Assembly: GCA_964514485.1 (NCBI GenBank)
Contig: CAZEWG010000006.1
Span: 36,696 to 100,695 of the forward strand
DNA: 64,000 nt
DNA from: JAEZAA01 sp964514485
GTDB taxonomy: Bacteria; Pseudomonadota; Gammaproteobacteria; Pseudomonadales; Oleiphilaceae
Direction of reading: 5' to 3'
Of this stretch, positions 33,645 through 42,415 are shown in pieces. Numbering within the stretch: position 1 is the stretch's first letter; every line of letters starts with the position of its first letter. Position numbers and translations under genes: made by a program. The notes beneath the pieces are model-generated. The model was not told the DNA's origin. It did not search any database and was given only the letters and a program-made list of their open reading frames with translations.

Positions 33645-34934
33645 ATGGCCGATGACAAACACGGTAAAGGAGAAGACGGCGGCAAGCTGCTGTACTGCTC
33701 ATTCTGTGGTAAGAGCCAACATGAAGTTAGAAAACTGATCGCTGGCCCATCAGTATTTATCTGCGATGAGTGCGTCGACCTCTGTAATGACATTATCCGG
33801 GAAGAGATCCAGGAAGGTAGTCCGGAAGAAAGCACTGATCGCCTGCCAACCCCACAGGAAATCAAAACGACGCTTGATGATTACGTGATCGGTCAGGACC
33901 GAGCCAAAATGGTTCTGTCGGTGGCCGTCTATAACCATTACAAGCGCCTGAAGTACGATGATAAAAAGTCCGAGATCGAGCTGGGTAAGAGCAACATTCT
34001 GTTGATTGGACCCACCGGTAGCGGTAAGACCCTGCTGGCGGAGACCCTGGCCCGTCTGTTGAATGTGCCGTTCACCATTGCGGATGCAACCACGCTGACC
34101 GAAGCCGGTTATGTGGGGGAAGATGTTGAAAACATCATCCAGAAGCTGCTGCAGAAGTGTGACTACGATGTAGAAAAGGCTCAGCGGGGTATTGTTTACA
34201 TTGATGAAATCGACAAGATTTCCCGCAAGTCTGACAACCCTTCCATCACCCGTGATGTATCTGGTGAAGGGGTTCAGCAGGCGTTGTTGAAACTGATCGA
34301 AGGAACCATTGCATCGGTGCCGCCCCAGGGCGGGCGTAAGCATCCGCAGCAGGAGTTCCTGCAGGTCGACACCAAGAATATCCTGTTTATTTGCGGTGGC
34401 GCCTTTGCCGGCCTGGATAAAATCATCCGGGATCGTTCGGAAAGAAGCAGTATCGGATTCTCTGCGGTGGTGAAGAGCAAGGATGACCGGAAGTCCGTGG
34501 GTGAAACGTTGCGGGAGGTTGAAACTGAAGACCTGATCCGTTTCGGTTTGATCCCGGAGTTTATCGGCCGTCTGCCGGTGGTCGCAACGCTTGAGGAGCT
34601 GGACGAAGAGGCCCTGGTGCAGATTCTCACGGAGCCCCGTAACGCGCTGACCAAACAGTACGCCAAGCTGTTTGAAATGGAAGGCGTGGAAGTGGACTTC
34701 AGGGAGGATGCCTTGCGCGCGGTGGCCAAGAAGGCCATGGAACGCAAGACCGGAGCTCGTGGTTTGCGCTCTATCCTTGAGAATGTGCTGATGGATACCA
34801 TGTTTTCCATCCCTTCCGAGAAAAATGTGGCGAAGGTGGTTATTGACGAAAGTGTTATTCGCGGTGACTCGGCGCCTATCAAGATCTATGAGAATACGGA
34901 CCAACCTGCCAGGGCGGTTCCGGAGAGTCGCTGA
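33645..34934 (+). CDS. clpX: Clp protease ATP-binding subunit ClpX
   Basis: A 429-residue AAA+ unfoldase. The N-terminal zinc domain has four Cys in CSFCGKSQ and CDECVDLC. Walker A is GPTGSGKT (near 124), the pore loop is AGYVGEDVE, Walker B is VYIDEIDKI, and sensor 2 is GARGLRSI. It unfolds tagged substrates and passes them to ClpP. It ends at a perfect terminator before lon. Confidence 0.97.
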   Translation: MADDKHGKGEDGGKLLYCSFCGKSQHEVRKLIAGPSVFICDECVDLCNDIIREEIQEGSPEESTDRLPTPQEIKTTLDDYVIGQDRAKMVLSVAVYNHYKRLKYDDKKSEIELGKSNILLIGPTGSGKTLLAETLARLLNVPFTIADATTLTEAGYVGEDVENIIQKLLQKCDYDVEKAQRGIVYIDEIDKISRKSDNPSITRDVSGEGVQQALLKLIEGTIASVPPQGGRKHPQQEFLQVDTKNILFICGGAFAGLDKIIRDRSERSSIGFSAVVKSKDDRKSVGETLREVETEDLIRFGLIPEFIGRLPVVATLEELDEEALVQILTEPRNALTKQYAKLFEMEGVEVDFREDALRAVAKKAMERKTGARGLRSILENVLMDTMFSIPSEKNVAKVVIDESVIRGDSAPIKIYENTDQPARAVPESR

Positions 34935-34943
34935 GCCACAGTA

Positions 34944-34976
34944 GTTAAAAAAGGGTCTATATGACCCTTTTTTAAC
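34944..34976 (+). terminator. Rho-independent terminator after clpX
   Basis: A perfect 14-bp stem, GTTAAAAAAGGGTC (34944-34957) with its complement (34963-34976), loop TATAT. The distal arm holds TTTTTT. Confidence 0.9.
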
Positions 34977-34995
34977 GTCATTTGACGACGTAGCG

Positions 34996-35023
34996 CTTGG
35001 AAAACGTCGTCTTGTCCCCATTA
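34996..35023 (+). promoter_or_regulatory. Sigma-32 (heat-shock) type promoter of lon
   Basis: CTTGGAA (34996-35002), a 13-base spacer and CCCCATTA (35016-35023) closely match the sigma-32 consensus CTTGAAA-N13-15-CCCCATNT. It lies between the clpX terminator and lon. lon is a sigma-32 gene in E. coli. A TATAAT (35041-35046) with a poor -35 lies just after it and could give basal sigma-70 transcription. Confidence 0.7.
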
Positions 35024-35163
35024 TCGAAGATCATCAGCTTTATAATTGTTACAAGCTCCAAAAGACCAATAATCGCCAAGCTGCCTTTTCTGAAGGAGGG
35101 CGGTGCTCGGTGCCTGGCTGAACCTCGAAAGTCAGGATTGACGAACATGATCAGGGTATCTGT

Positions 35164-37602
35164 ATGACTAAGACTGGGAGCGAGGGCATGTTCGCCCAAT
35201 TCGAGATTCCTCTATTGCCACTGCGTGATGTGGTGGTATTTCCCCATATGGTAATTCCTCTCTTTGTCGGTCGGGAGAAGTCCATTCGTGCGCTGGAAGC
35301 CGCGATGGAGAACGACAAGGAAATTTTGCTGGTTGCCCAGCGTAATCCTGCGGACGAAGACCCCGGGGTTGATCAGCTGTATCGCGTCGGGACGGTATCG
35401 ACTGTCCTGCAAATGCTGAAGTTGCCCGATGGCACGGTCAAGGTGCTCGTCGAGGGCAACTATCGGGTTCAGGTGGCTGAAGTCCATGCCGGTGACTATC
35501 ACAGTGCGATTGTCAGCGAGACTCAGGAACGTGCGCCGAGCGAGCGTGAAAACGAGATTCTGGTGCGTTCGCTGCAATCCCTGTTCGAGCAGTATGTGAA
35601 GCTCAGCAAAAAGGTGCCGAGCGAACTGATCAACTCCATGTCCGGCATCTCTGACCCGGGCCGTCTGACCGATACCATGGCAGCCCATCTGGAGCTGCGG
35701 TTGGACGCCAAGCAGGAGTTGCTGGAAAAAATCGACGTTGCCGAACGGGTTGAGTCCCTGATGGCGAAGCTGGAGAGCGAAATTGACCTGCTCCAGGTTG
35801 AGCGGCGTATTCGGGGCCGCGTCAAAAAGCAAATGGAGAAAAGCCAGCGCGAGTACTATCTGAATGAGCAGATGAAAGCCATTCAGAAGGAAATGGGCGA
35901 TCTTGGTGATAACCCCAACGACGTCGAGGAGCTGGAAAAGCGGATCAAGGCGGCCGGCATGCCGGCGGAAGCCCGCAAGAAAGCCGAGGCTGAGCTCAGC
36001 AAGCTCAAGATGATGTCGCCGATGTCTGCTGAAGCCACAGTCGTGCGCAGCTACATCGACTGGATGGTGAACATTCCCTGGAAGAAAAAAAGCAAGGTTC
36101 GCCATGACCTGGAGAAGGCTCGGGAAATCCTTGATGAGGACCATTTCGGGCTGCAAGAGGTTAAGGACCGGATCCTGGAATATCTGGCCGTACAGGGACG
36201 GGTTAAAAAGCTGCGCGGACCGGTGCTCTGCCTGGTCGGACCGCCCGGGGTAGGTAAAACCTCCTTGGGTAAATCCATTGCCAAGGCGACCAATCGCCAA
36301 TATACCCGGATGGCGCTGGGTGGGGTTCGGGATGAGGCCGAAATTCGTGGCCACCGCCGTACTTATATCGGTTCCCTGCCGGGCAAACTGCTGCAGCGCA
36401 TGGCCAAGGTTGGCGTGCGCAACCCGCTGTTTCTGCTGGATGAAGTGGACAAGATGGGGATGGACAACCGGGGGGATCCCGCCTCGGCATTGCTGGAAGT
36501 ACTGGATCCGGAGCAAAACCATAGCTTCAACGATCATTACCTGGAAGTCGATTACGACCTGTCCGATGTGATGTTCGTATGTACCTCCAACTCCATGAAT
36601 ATCCCGGCCCCCCTGTTGGATCGGATGGAGATCATTCGCATTCCCGGATACACCGAGGATGAAAAGGTTAACATTGCCCAGCGTTATCTGATTCCCAAGC
36701 AGGTTGAGGCTAATGGCCTGAAACCGGAGGAATTGGAGGTTCAGGAAGCCGCGGTGCGGGATATGATCCGCTACTATACCCGTGAAGCCGGTGTACGGGG
36801 GCTGGAGCGTGAAATCGCCAAGATTTGCCGTAAGGTGGTCAAGGGGCTGATGTTGGCGCCTAGTCAGTCTGCCAAGGTGGTGGTGGGTCCGGATGACCTT
36901 GAAGAGTATCTGGGCGTTCGCAAGCATAGCTATGGTCGCGCCAGTGACCAAAACCGCATCGGGTTGGTGACTGGGCTGGCCTGGACCCAGGTGGGCGGTG
37001 AGTTGCTGACCATTGAGTCCGCCAGTATTCCGGGCAAGGGGCGGGTGATCAAGACCGGCTCCCTGGGGGATGTGATGCAGGAGTCGATCCAGGCGGCGCT
37101 GACGGTTGTTCGGGGTCGCGCCTCGGTATTGGGGATCGAGAAGGACTTTCACGAGAAAAATGATATTCACATCCACGTGCCGGAAGGCGCCACCCCCAAG
37201 GATGGCCCGAGTGCGGGGATTGCCATGGTCACCGCCATTGTCTCCGCGCTGACGGGCGTGCCGGTGCGCTCCGAGGTGGCGATGACCGGGGAAATCACCT
37301 TGCGGGGTGAGGTGCTGGCAATTGGCGGGCTGAAAGAAAAGCTGTTGGCCGCCCACCGTGGTGGAATTCGCACTGTGATTATCCCGGAAGAAAATCGCCG
37401 TGATTTGCGGGATATTCCCGACAATATCAAGGCCGATTTGGATATCCGCCCGGTAAAATGGATTGATGAAGTTCTGGAAGTGGCGCTGGAATATGTGCCT
37501 GCTCCCAAAAAGGGCGCTGGAAAGGAAGAGGGCGAGAGCAAGAAGGTTTCAGGTAATGGCCCCGAGGCTGGTGAGACCGGGGATAGAATCAATACGCACT
37601 AA
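35164..37602 (+). CDS. lon: ATP-dependent protease Lon
   Basis: An 812-residue LonA. The N-terminal substrate domain (IPLLPLRDVVVFPHMV) reaches about 310. The AAA+ module has Walker A GPPGVGKTS (near 361) and Walker B FLLDEVDKM. The protease domain has the catalytic Ser in PKDGPSAGIAM (about 684) and the Lys in LKEKLLAAHRGG (about 727). It degrades damaged proteins and regulators. Two starts are possible: ATG35164 (AGGG upstream) and ATG35188 (GGGAG upstream); the first is given. The C-terminal tail after about 778 is charged and poorly conserved. Confidence 0.97.
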   Translation: MTKTGSEGMFAQFEIPLLPLRDVVVFPHMVIPLFVGREKSIRALEAAMENDKEILLVAQRNPADEDPGVDQLYRVGTVSTVLQMLKLPDGTVKVLVEGNYRVQVAEVHAGDYHSAIVSETQERAPSERENEILVRSLQSLFEQYVKLSKKVPSELINSMSGISDPGRLTDTMAAHLELRLDAKQELLEKIDVAERVESLMAKLESEIDLLQVERRIRGRVKKQMEKSQREYYLNEQMKAIQKEMGDLGDNPNDVEELEKRIKAAGMPAEARKKAEAELSKLKMMSPMSAEATVVRSYIDWMVNIPWKKKSKVRHDLEKAREILDEDHFGLQEVKDRILEYLAVQGRVKKLRGPVLCLVGPPGVGKTSLGKSIAKATNRQYTRMALGGVRDEAEIRGHRRTYIGSLPGKLLQRMAKVGVRNPLFLLDEVDKMGMDNRGDPASALLEVLDPEQNHSFNDHYLEVDYDLSDVMFVCTSNSMNIPAPLLDRMEIIRIPGYTEDEKVNIAQRYLIPKQVEANGLKPEELEVQEAAVRDMIRYYTREAGVRGLEREIAKICRKVVKGLMLAPSQSAKVVVGPDDLEEYLGVRKHSYGRASDQNRIGLVTGLAWTQVGGELLTIESASIPGKGRVIKTGSLGDVMQESIQAALTVVRGRASVLGIEKDFHEKNDIHIHVPEGATPKDGPSAGIAMVTAIVSALTGVPVRSEVAMTGEITLRGEVLAIGGLKEKLLAAHRGGIRTVIIPEENRRDLRDIPDNIKADLDIRPVKWIDEVLEVALEYVPAPKKGAGKEEGESKKVSGNGPEAGETGDRINTH

Positions 37603-37615
37603 TGCGAAGCCGTGC

Positions 37616-37645
37616 TTGACAGGCTTTCGAGCCTGTTGGTATAAA
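37616..37645 (+). promoter_or_regulatory. Strong promoter of hupB
   Basis: A perfect TTGACA (37616-37621), an 18-base spacer and TATAAA (37640-37645), starting 13 bases after the lon stop. The predicted leader is about 165 bases. HU is very abundant, so a strong promoter is expected. Confidence 0.75.
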
Positions 37646-37820
37646 TGAACCCGTGCCAGGCGGCGCCACACAAGGGCTGCCGGGCGGTCGGGGAGTTAAT
37701 GGAAAAAGTATAAGATAAAAATAGGTTTGCTCGCGCTCAGTTCACCTTTCCGTCGGTGTTACAAAACCTGTTCCTTTATTATCTTTTTCATATCCAAAAC
37801 TGAGATCTAAGGGGTTTAGT

Positions 37821-38093
37821 GTGAATAAGTCCGAACTAATCGATGCAATCGCTGCATCTGCAGATATTTCCAAAGCAGCCGCTGGCCGTGCTCTGGATTC
37901 TATGGTTGAGGCGATTACCGACGCGCTGAAGAAAGGTGACCAGGTCACGCTGATCGGTTTCGGTACTTTTGCTGTTAAAGAGCGCGCTGCGCGTACCGGA
38001 CGTAATCCACAGACTGGTGAAACCATCAAAATTGAGGCTGCCAAGGTTCCTGGATTTAAAGCGGGCAAAGCTCTCAAGGATGCGGTAAACTAA
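37821..38093 (+). CDS. hupB: DNA-binding protein HU-beta
   Basis: A 90-residue HU protein. It starts MNKSELIDAIAASADISKA. GFGTFAVKERAARTGRNP forms the DNA-binding arm with the Arg-Asn-Pro tip, and the C-terminus is VPGFKAGKALKDAVN. It bends and compacts DNA. The GTG start has AAGGGG seven bases upstream. Position after lon is the standard hupB place. Confidence 0.97.
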   Translation: MNKSELIDAIAASADISKAAAGRALDSMVEAITDALKKGDQVTLIGFGTFAVKERAARTGRNPQTGETIKIEAAKVPGFKAGKALKDAVN

Positions 38094-38138
38094 AAGCGTT
38101 TCGGTGCCTGGCAGGTTAGCGGGCGCCAAAGGTTTTAA

Positions 38139-38215
38139 GGAGCGGTAGTTCAGTTGGTTAGAATACCGGCCTGTCACGCCGGGGGTCGCGGGTTCGAGCC
38201 CCGTCCGCTCCGCCA
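38139..38215 (+). tRNA. tRNA-Asp (GUC)
   Basis: 77 bases with encoded CCA. The acceptor GGAGCGG pairs with CCGCTCC, and the anticodon stem CCGGC/GCCGG closes CTGTCAC, with GTC at 38173-38175. It lies between hupB and ppiD, and a terminator follows. Confidence 0.97.
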
Positions 38216-38228
38216 ATTCAAATAAAAT

Positions 38229-38252
38229 AGGCGCACATTCTGCGCCTTTTTT
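38229..38252 (+). terminator. Rho-independent terminator after tRNA-Asp
   Basis: AGGCGCA (38229-38235) pairs with TGCGCCT (38241-38247), loop CATTC, followed by TTTTT. Confidence 0.9.
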
Positions 38253-38346
38253 GCGTATGACCTATTGGGAAAGTTCCGAGCCCGGATAGCCGAGAACTCT
38301 TTGCTGGCTCCGATAGGGTCGAGATAGATGGAGAATAGAGGTCCGC

Positions 38347-40242
38347 ATGCTGCAAAACATTCGGGATAATGCTCAAGGCACCATAGCTAAAATAATTGTT
38401 GCCCTCATCGCCATTACTTTTGCCTTGTTTGGGGTGGAAAGCATTGTCGGTGGAATGCAGGGTGAGCCGGAAGTCGCGGTAGTTGATGGTGAGGAGATTA
38501 CCGAATCCCAATATGCCCGAGCTGTAGAGCAGCGTCGCCGTCAGATCCTGAGTCAGATGGGGCCGCAAGCGGATGCCTCTGCGATTGACGAAAACCTGTT
38601 GCGCCGCACCGTACTCGAAGGATTGATTGAAGAACAGGTGCAACTGAATGCCGCAAATGCGAAGAAATTGGTTATTTCAAATGCGGTGATCGATCAATAC
38701 ATCCGCTCCTTGCCCGTATTCCAGCAAAACGGCCGCTTCAGTCAAGAAGCCTACGTGGCCACCTTGCGGGGCGCTGGTATTTTGCCCTTGGAGTTTCGTC
38801 AGTCACTGGTTCGTGAACTGCTGTTGCAACAAGACCGTGAGGCCATCCGCCAAACTGCTTTTGTAACAGATTCAGAATTTACCAAGTTGATTAATCTGGA
38901 TCGCCAGACTCGTGACTTCGCCTACCTGAGCATCCCGGCTGAGGATTTCCGTTCTCAGGTCGAGGTGTCTGAAGAGGAGGTGCAGGAGTTTTATCAAGCC
39001 AACCAAGACCAGTTCAGGCTGCCTGAGCGGGTGGTACTGGAATATCTGGAAGTGGATCGGGCTTCCCTGGCGGACAAAGTTGAGTTCACCGAGGATGAGC
39101 TGAAAGCCCGCTACGAGCAGGCTGTTGCTGAGCTGCATAAACAGGAAGAACGTAGTGCGGCCCATATTCTGATTGAAGTATCTGGAAACCAGAGTCGTGA
39201 TGCGGCGCTGGCCCAGATTAAGAAAATTCAGGAAGAGCTGAAGGCCGGTGCCGACTTTGGTGAGCTGGCGAAAAAGTATTCCCAAGACCTCGGCTCCGCG
39301 AATGACGGCGGAGACTTGGGGTATGTGACTCCCGGTATTTTTGTGCCGGAGTTCGATCAGGTGCTGTTTGAAATGCAGCCAGGACAGGTTTCCGAGCCAG
39401 TGCTGACCGAGTTTGGCTACCACCTGATTAAACTGAACGACGTGCGTGAGCAGGATGCCCCTGACTTTGATGAAATGCGGGATCAGCTGGCCGCCACACT
39501 GCGTCAGGAAAAAGCACAGGCGCTCTACGAGGAGCGTGTCAATCGTCTGGCGGATATCAGTTATACGTCTCCGGACCTTGAGGAGCCTGCAGCCGAGCTG
39601 GGTCTCGATATCAAGGAATCGCCCGTTTTTTCCCGCGACGGCGGTGAAGGGCTCTTTGCTAATCCTCGTCTGGTGAACCTGGCGTTTTCAGACGAAGTCC
39701 TGAATGGCGAAAACAGTCTGCCGCTGGAAGTGGGTAATGAGCGCACGTTGGTGGTGCGCCTGAAGCAGCACCTGGACCCGTCTGTTCAGCCGATCGAAGC
39801 GGTCGAGCCGGCTATTCGCGAGCATCTGCTGGCAGAGAAGGCGCAAGAGCTGGCGGCGGAGCATGGTGCGCAGCTGCTTGCGGCTTATGAACAGGGTGCT
39901 TCTTTTGAAGAGCTGGCAGAGCGGGCAGATCAGGCCTGGAAGACGGTGGAAAAGGCGCGGCGTTCCGAGCCGAGTGTCCGTCCCGACCTGTTGGCGGAAG
40001 TCTTCGCAATGCCACGGCCCCAGGCTGGTGGTGACTCTTCCGTGGTGGTCCAGGGCTTCAAGGTTGGCGCCGATGAGTATGTGCTGGTGGCCCTGAAGTC
40101 AGTACAGGATGGCGCGATGGAAAGCTTCAGTGAGGCAGAACAGCAGGCCATTAAAGATATCCTGACTCAAAGTGGCGGGTCTCGGGAGTATCTGCTGAAG
40201 TCCCAGCTTCTTCATCAGCAGGCTGAAATCAAGCGCACTTAA
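38347..40242 (+). CDS. ppiD: Periplasmic folding chaperone PpiD
   Basis: A 631-residue membrane-anchored SurA-like protein. A short cytosolic tail (MLQNIRDNAQG) precedes one transmembrane helix (about 13-35), the SurA_N region (to about 220), a parvulin domain (about 270-365: SAAHILIEV, YSQDLGSANDGGDLGYV, FGYHLIKL) and a C-terminal SurA-like part. It works with SecYEG on emerging periplasmic proteins. AGAGG lies five bases before the ATG. lon-hupB-(tRNA-Asp)-ppiD follows the Pseudomonas order. Confidence 0.95.
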   Translation: MLQNIRDNAQGTIAKIIVALIAITFALFGVESIVGGMQGEPEVAVVDGEEITESQYARAVEQRRRQILSQMGPQADASAIDENLLRRTVLEGLIEEQVQLNAANAKKLVISNAVIDQYIRSLPVFQQNGRFSQEAYVATLRGAGILPLEFRQSLVRELLLQQDREAIRQTAFVTDSEFTKLINLDRQTRDFAYLSIPAEDFRSQVEVSEEEVQEFYQANQDQFRLPERVVLEYLEVDRASLADKVEFTEDELKARYEQAVAELHKQEERSAAHILIEVSGNQSRDAALAQIKKIQEELKAGADFGELAKKYSQDLGSANDGGDLGYVTPGIFVPEFDQVLFEMQPGQVSEPVLTEFGYHLIKLNDVREQDAPDFDEMRDQLAATLRQEKAQALYEERVNRLADISYTSPDLEEPAAELGLDIKESPVFSRDGGEGLFANPRLVNLAFSDEVLNGENSLPLEVGNERTLVVRLKQHLDPSVQPIEAVEPAIREHLLAEKAQELAAEHGAQLLAAYEQGASFEELAERADQAWKTVEKARRSEPSVRPDLLAEVFAMPRPQAGGDSSVVVQGFKVGADEYVLVALKSVQDGAMESFSEAEQQAIKDILTQSGGSREYLLKSQLLHQQAEIKRT

Positions 40243-40261
40243 GTGCCTGTTCTGCTCAGTA

Positions 40262-40290
40262 AAAAGGTCGCCTCGCGCGGCCTTTTATTT
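40262..40290 (+). terminator. Rho-independent terminator after ppiD
   Basis: AAAAGGTCG (40262-40270) pairs with CGGCCTTTT (40278-40286, one G-U), followed by ATTTTG. It separates ppiD from the exported cluster. Confidence 0.85.
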
Positions 40291-40497
40291 TGTCTGTTAT
40301 TTGACGGTATCCTCTGATTTTTCTTGAAGTTTCAGCTCGACTAGATTTGTGTACTGGTTATCTTTAACCCCCGGTTAATTCATGTATCTTTACGTTAATG
40401 CCAATTGGGAAGTGAACACTTCCGCACTTCTGTATGGAAAAGGTCTGCATGGGTTTGGGACCAAGAGTTTCTTGGGGATAATGAACAGGTTCCATTT

Positions 40498-41298
40498 ATG
40501 TTTTTAGTGCTTGCTGGATCGTTACTCACGTTTCATATCACTCATGTAGCGACCGAGGTGGAGCCTCATGCGGCTGGCGTGGTGATTTACGAGCAAAGCC
40601 TCCACGGCGGTCGTGCTTTTGTACGGCAGGATGTTGTGGTGGAGCCGGCAAAAGAGCAAAAGTTTCGAAATATTGTGAGTCAGGCTTATGACTACAGCTG
40701 TGGTTCGGCGGCGCTGACGACGGTATTAAAGCATTATTTGGGGCGCGAGTTTGAAGAGCGCCAGATCATGGAAGGGCTGCTTCACTACGGCGAGGCAGAC
40801 AGAATTGTTGAGCGTCGGGGCTTTTCCATGCTCGACTTCAAACGGCTTGCCACGGCTCTGGGTTATCCATCAGGTGGCTTTCGGGCTGAAATTGAAGACT
40901 TGATGGAGCTGGACCATCCGGCCATCGTCCCGATCAATTATGCTGGTTTCAAGCATTTTGTGGTGGTTCGGGATGTGCGCGATGGCCGTGTATTCGTCTC
41001 AGATCCCGCGATGGGGAACATGAGCTTCACGATCCCGCTTTTTGAGGAGCACTGGGATCAGAACGTATTGTTTATCGTGTTCCCGGGCAATACCACGCCA
41101 GTCGATGGCTTGGAGCTTCGTGAAGAAGATTTGCGTTACATCGACGATCTGACGTTTTCATTGAATGTTTACCGGGATTTCCCCGAGTTTCACTGGGCCG
41201 TGGAATCGCGCATTCGCAATGAGTTGGAGCGTCAGAAAAATAATCCGGACGGCTCTGTGAACAACACCAGCAAGACTCTCTATTACAAGCGTAAATAA
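40498..41298 (+). CDS. Exported C39-family cysteine peptidase (FapD/FilB-like)
   Basis: A 266-residue protein with a short signal peptide (MFLVLAGSLLTFHITHVAT) and a C39 peptidase domain. The active-site Cys lies in AYDYSCGSAALTTV with the Gln a few residues before it, the His in FKHFVVVRDV, and the Asp in VFVSDPAMGN, so the triad is complete. C39 enzymes usually cut double-glycine leaders inside ABC exporters; this one has no ABC parts, like FapD of the functional-amyloid system. The start is uncertain: a TTG at 40405 would add 31 poorly signal-like residues, so ATG40498 is preferred. An 8-codon ORF (40481-40507) overlaps that ATG out of frame. It heads a run of four exported proteins. Confidence 0.85.
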   Translation: MFLVLAGSLLTFHITHVATEVEPHAAGVVIYEQSLHGGRAFVRQDVVVEPAKEQKFRNIVSQAYDYSCGSAALTTVLKHYLGREFEERQIMEGLLHYGEADRIVERRGFSMLDFKRLATALGYPSGGFRAEIEDLMELDHPAIVPINYAGFKHFVVVRDVRDGRVFVSDPAMGNMSFTIPLFEEHWDQNVLFIVFPGNTTPVDGLELREEDLRYIDDLTFSLNVYRDFPEFHWAVESRIRNELERQKNNPDGSVNNTSKTLYYKRK

Positions 41299-41372
41299 CA
41301 ACGAGTAGTGGTTGATCGCGCCTGTTGGGAATGGTCCTGTTGCACACAAGAAAAATAGTAAAGGAAAACGGA

Positions 41373-42386
41373 ATGAAGCGTCGGGCAGTATCTTATCTCG
41401 CATTTTTTGCTGCAGTATTCTCGTCGTTCCAGGTCGCTGCACAACAGTCTCAAAGTAGTGTGGACCAAGCCAGGGAGGCCCTGTCTCGCCAGGAAGGGGA
41501 CGCCGATGCTGCCCGGCAGCTGGAAGAGGTGTTTCAGGCGGCGGAGAAAAACTACTCCTTGCTGAAAAAAGGCAAGTTTAGCCTGACCTACAACTTTGAT
41601 TACTCTTATTATGGTGATCAGCGTCTGGATATCGATATTATTGATGGTCGTATCCTTAACTTTGACGTGACGCCTGCCGCACAGCACAACTTCACCAACA
41701 CATTCACCATCGACTACGGTCTGCTCAATAACCTGACCTTGTCGACGCGGATTCCCTTGGTCACCAAATATGAGACGTCGGATGAGCTCGATAACTCCGA
41801 CATGGGGGACGTGACCTTTACCATCCGTTATCAGCCCTTTTCCTATGTACCCGGCCGGATGAGTACAACGCTGTTTGGCTCCTTTAAGTCGGTGACGGGT
41901 TCCAGCCCTTATGAGATTGACGTTTCCCGTCAGCTTGCAACCGGGTCCGGTTATTATTCCCTGTCTGCTGGTGCCAGCTTCTCCAAGGTGCTCGACCCGG
42001 TGGTGGTGTTCAGCTCTTTGAGCTTCAGCTATGGCTTTAATGAGACGGGCCTGAACCAGGTTCGTGGCGGCAGAATTCTGGAGCAGGTTAACCCGGGCAA
42101 CTCCCTCTCCCTGTCGGGAGGCTTTGCTTACTCGCTCTCCTACGACGTTTCGCTCAGTGTTTCCGCACAAGTTGGCTTCACCGATGAAACCGTGCTGAAG
42201 TTTCGCGACGGCGGTGAAGCCGTTGGGGAGGATCAGCTCAGCGGGCTGGTCAACTTCGCGCTTGGAATCCGTGTTAGCGATAAAACAATCGTCAATACCA
42301 GTGTTGGCTTTGGTCTGACTGAAGACTCGCCGGATGTGTTAATCGGTGTTTCTTTGCCGATTAACATCGGTGGCCTGGCAGAATAA
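41373..42386 (+). CDS. Outer-membrane beta-barrel protein, FapF/transporter-like
   Basis: A 337-residue protein: signal peptide (MKRRAVSYLAFFAAVF to VAAQQ), a helical segment rich in Ala/Glu/Gln (about 25-62, possible coiled coil), then strand-rich sequence from FSLTYNFDYSYYGD to a final strand ending PINIGGLAE. Short amphipathic strands separated by turns, about 12 in number, suggest a pore. FapF, the amyloid-secreting pore of Pseudomonas, has the same helix-then-barrel plan; the Phenol_MetA_deg-type 'transporter' family is the other likely match. The ATG at 41373 has AAGGA upstream. It lies 74 bases after the C39 gene. No amyloid repeat protein is nearby. Confidence 0.78.
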   Translation: MKRRAVSYLAFFAAVFSSFQVAAQQSQSSVDQAREALSRQEGDADAARQLEEVFQAAEKNYSLLKKGKFSLTYNFDYSYYGDQRLDIDIIDGRILNFDVTPAAQHNFTNTFTIDYGLLNNLTLSTRIPLVTKYETSDELDNSDMGDVTFTIRYQPFSYVPGRMSTTLFGSFKSVTGSSPYEIDVSRQLATGSGYYSLSAGASFSKVLDPVVVFSSLSFSYGFNETGLNQVRGGRILEQVNPGNSLSLSGGFAYSLSYDVSLSVSAQVGFTDETVLKFRDGGEAVGEDQLSGLVNFALGIRVSDKTIVNTSVGFGLTEDSPDVLIGVSLPINIGGLAE

Positions 42387-42415
42387 TTCGAATTAATAAA
42401 GCGGGCATCAGTTCC

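Noticed and set aside
35212..37356. A 714-codon minus-strand open frame
   Set aside because: Antisense to lon, with no recognisable motif. The plus-strand protein is unmistakable.
40405..41298. Bacteriocin-processing exporter reading of the C39 gene
   Set aside because: No ABC membrane or ATPase domain follows, and no bacteriocin-like small gene with a double-glycine leader is nearby.
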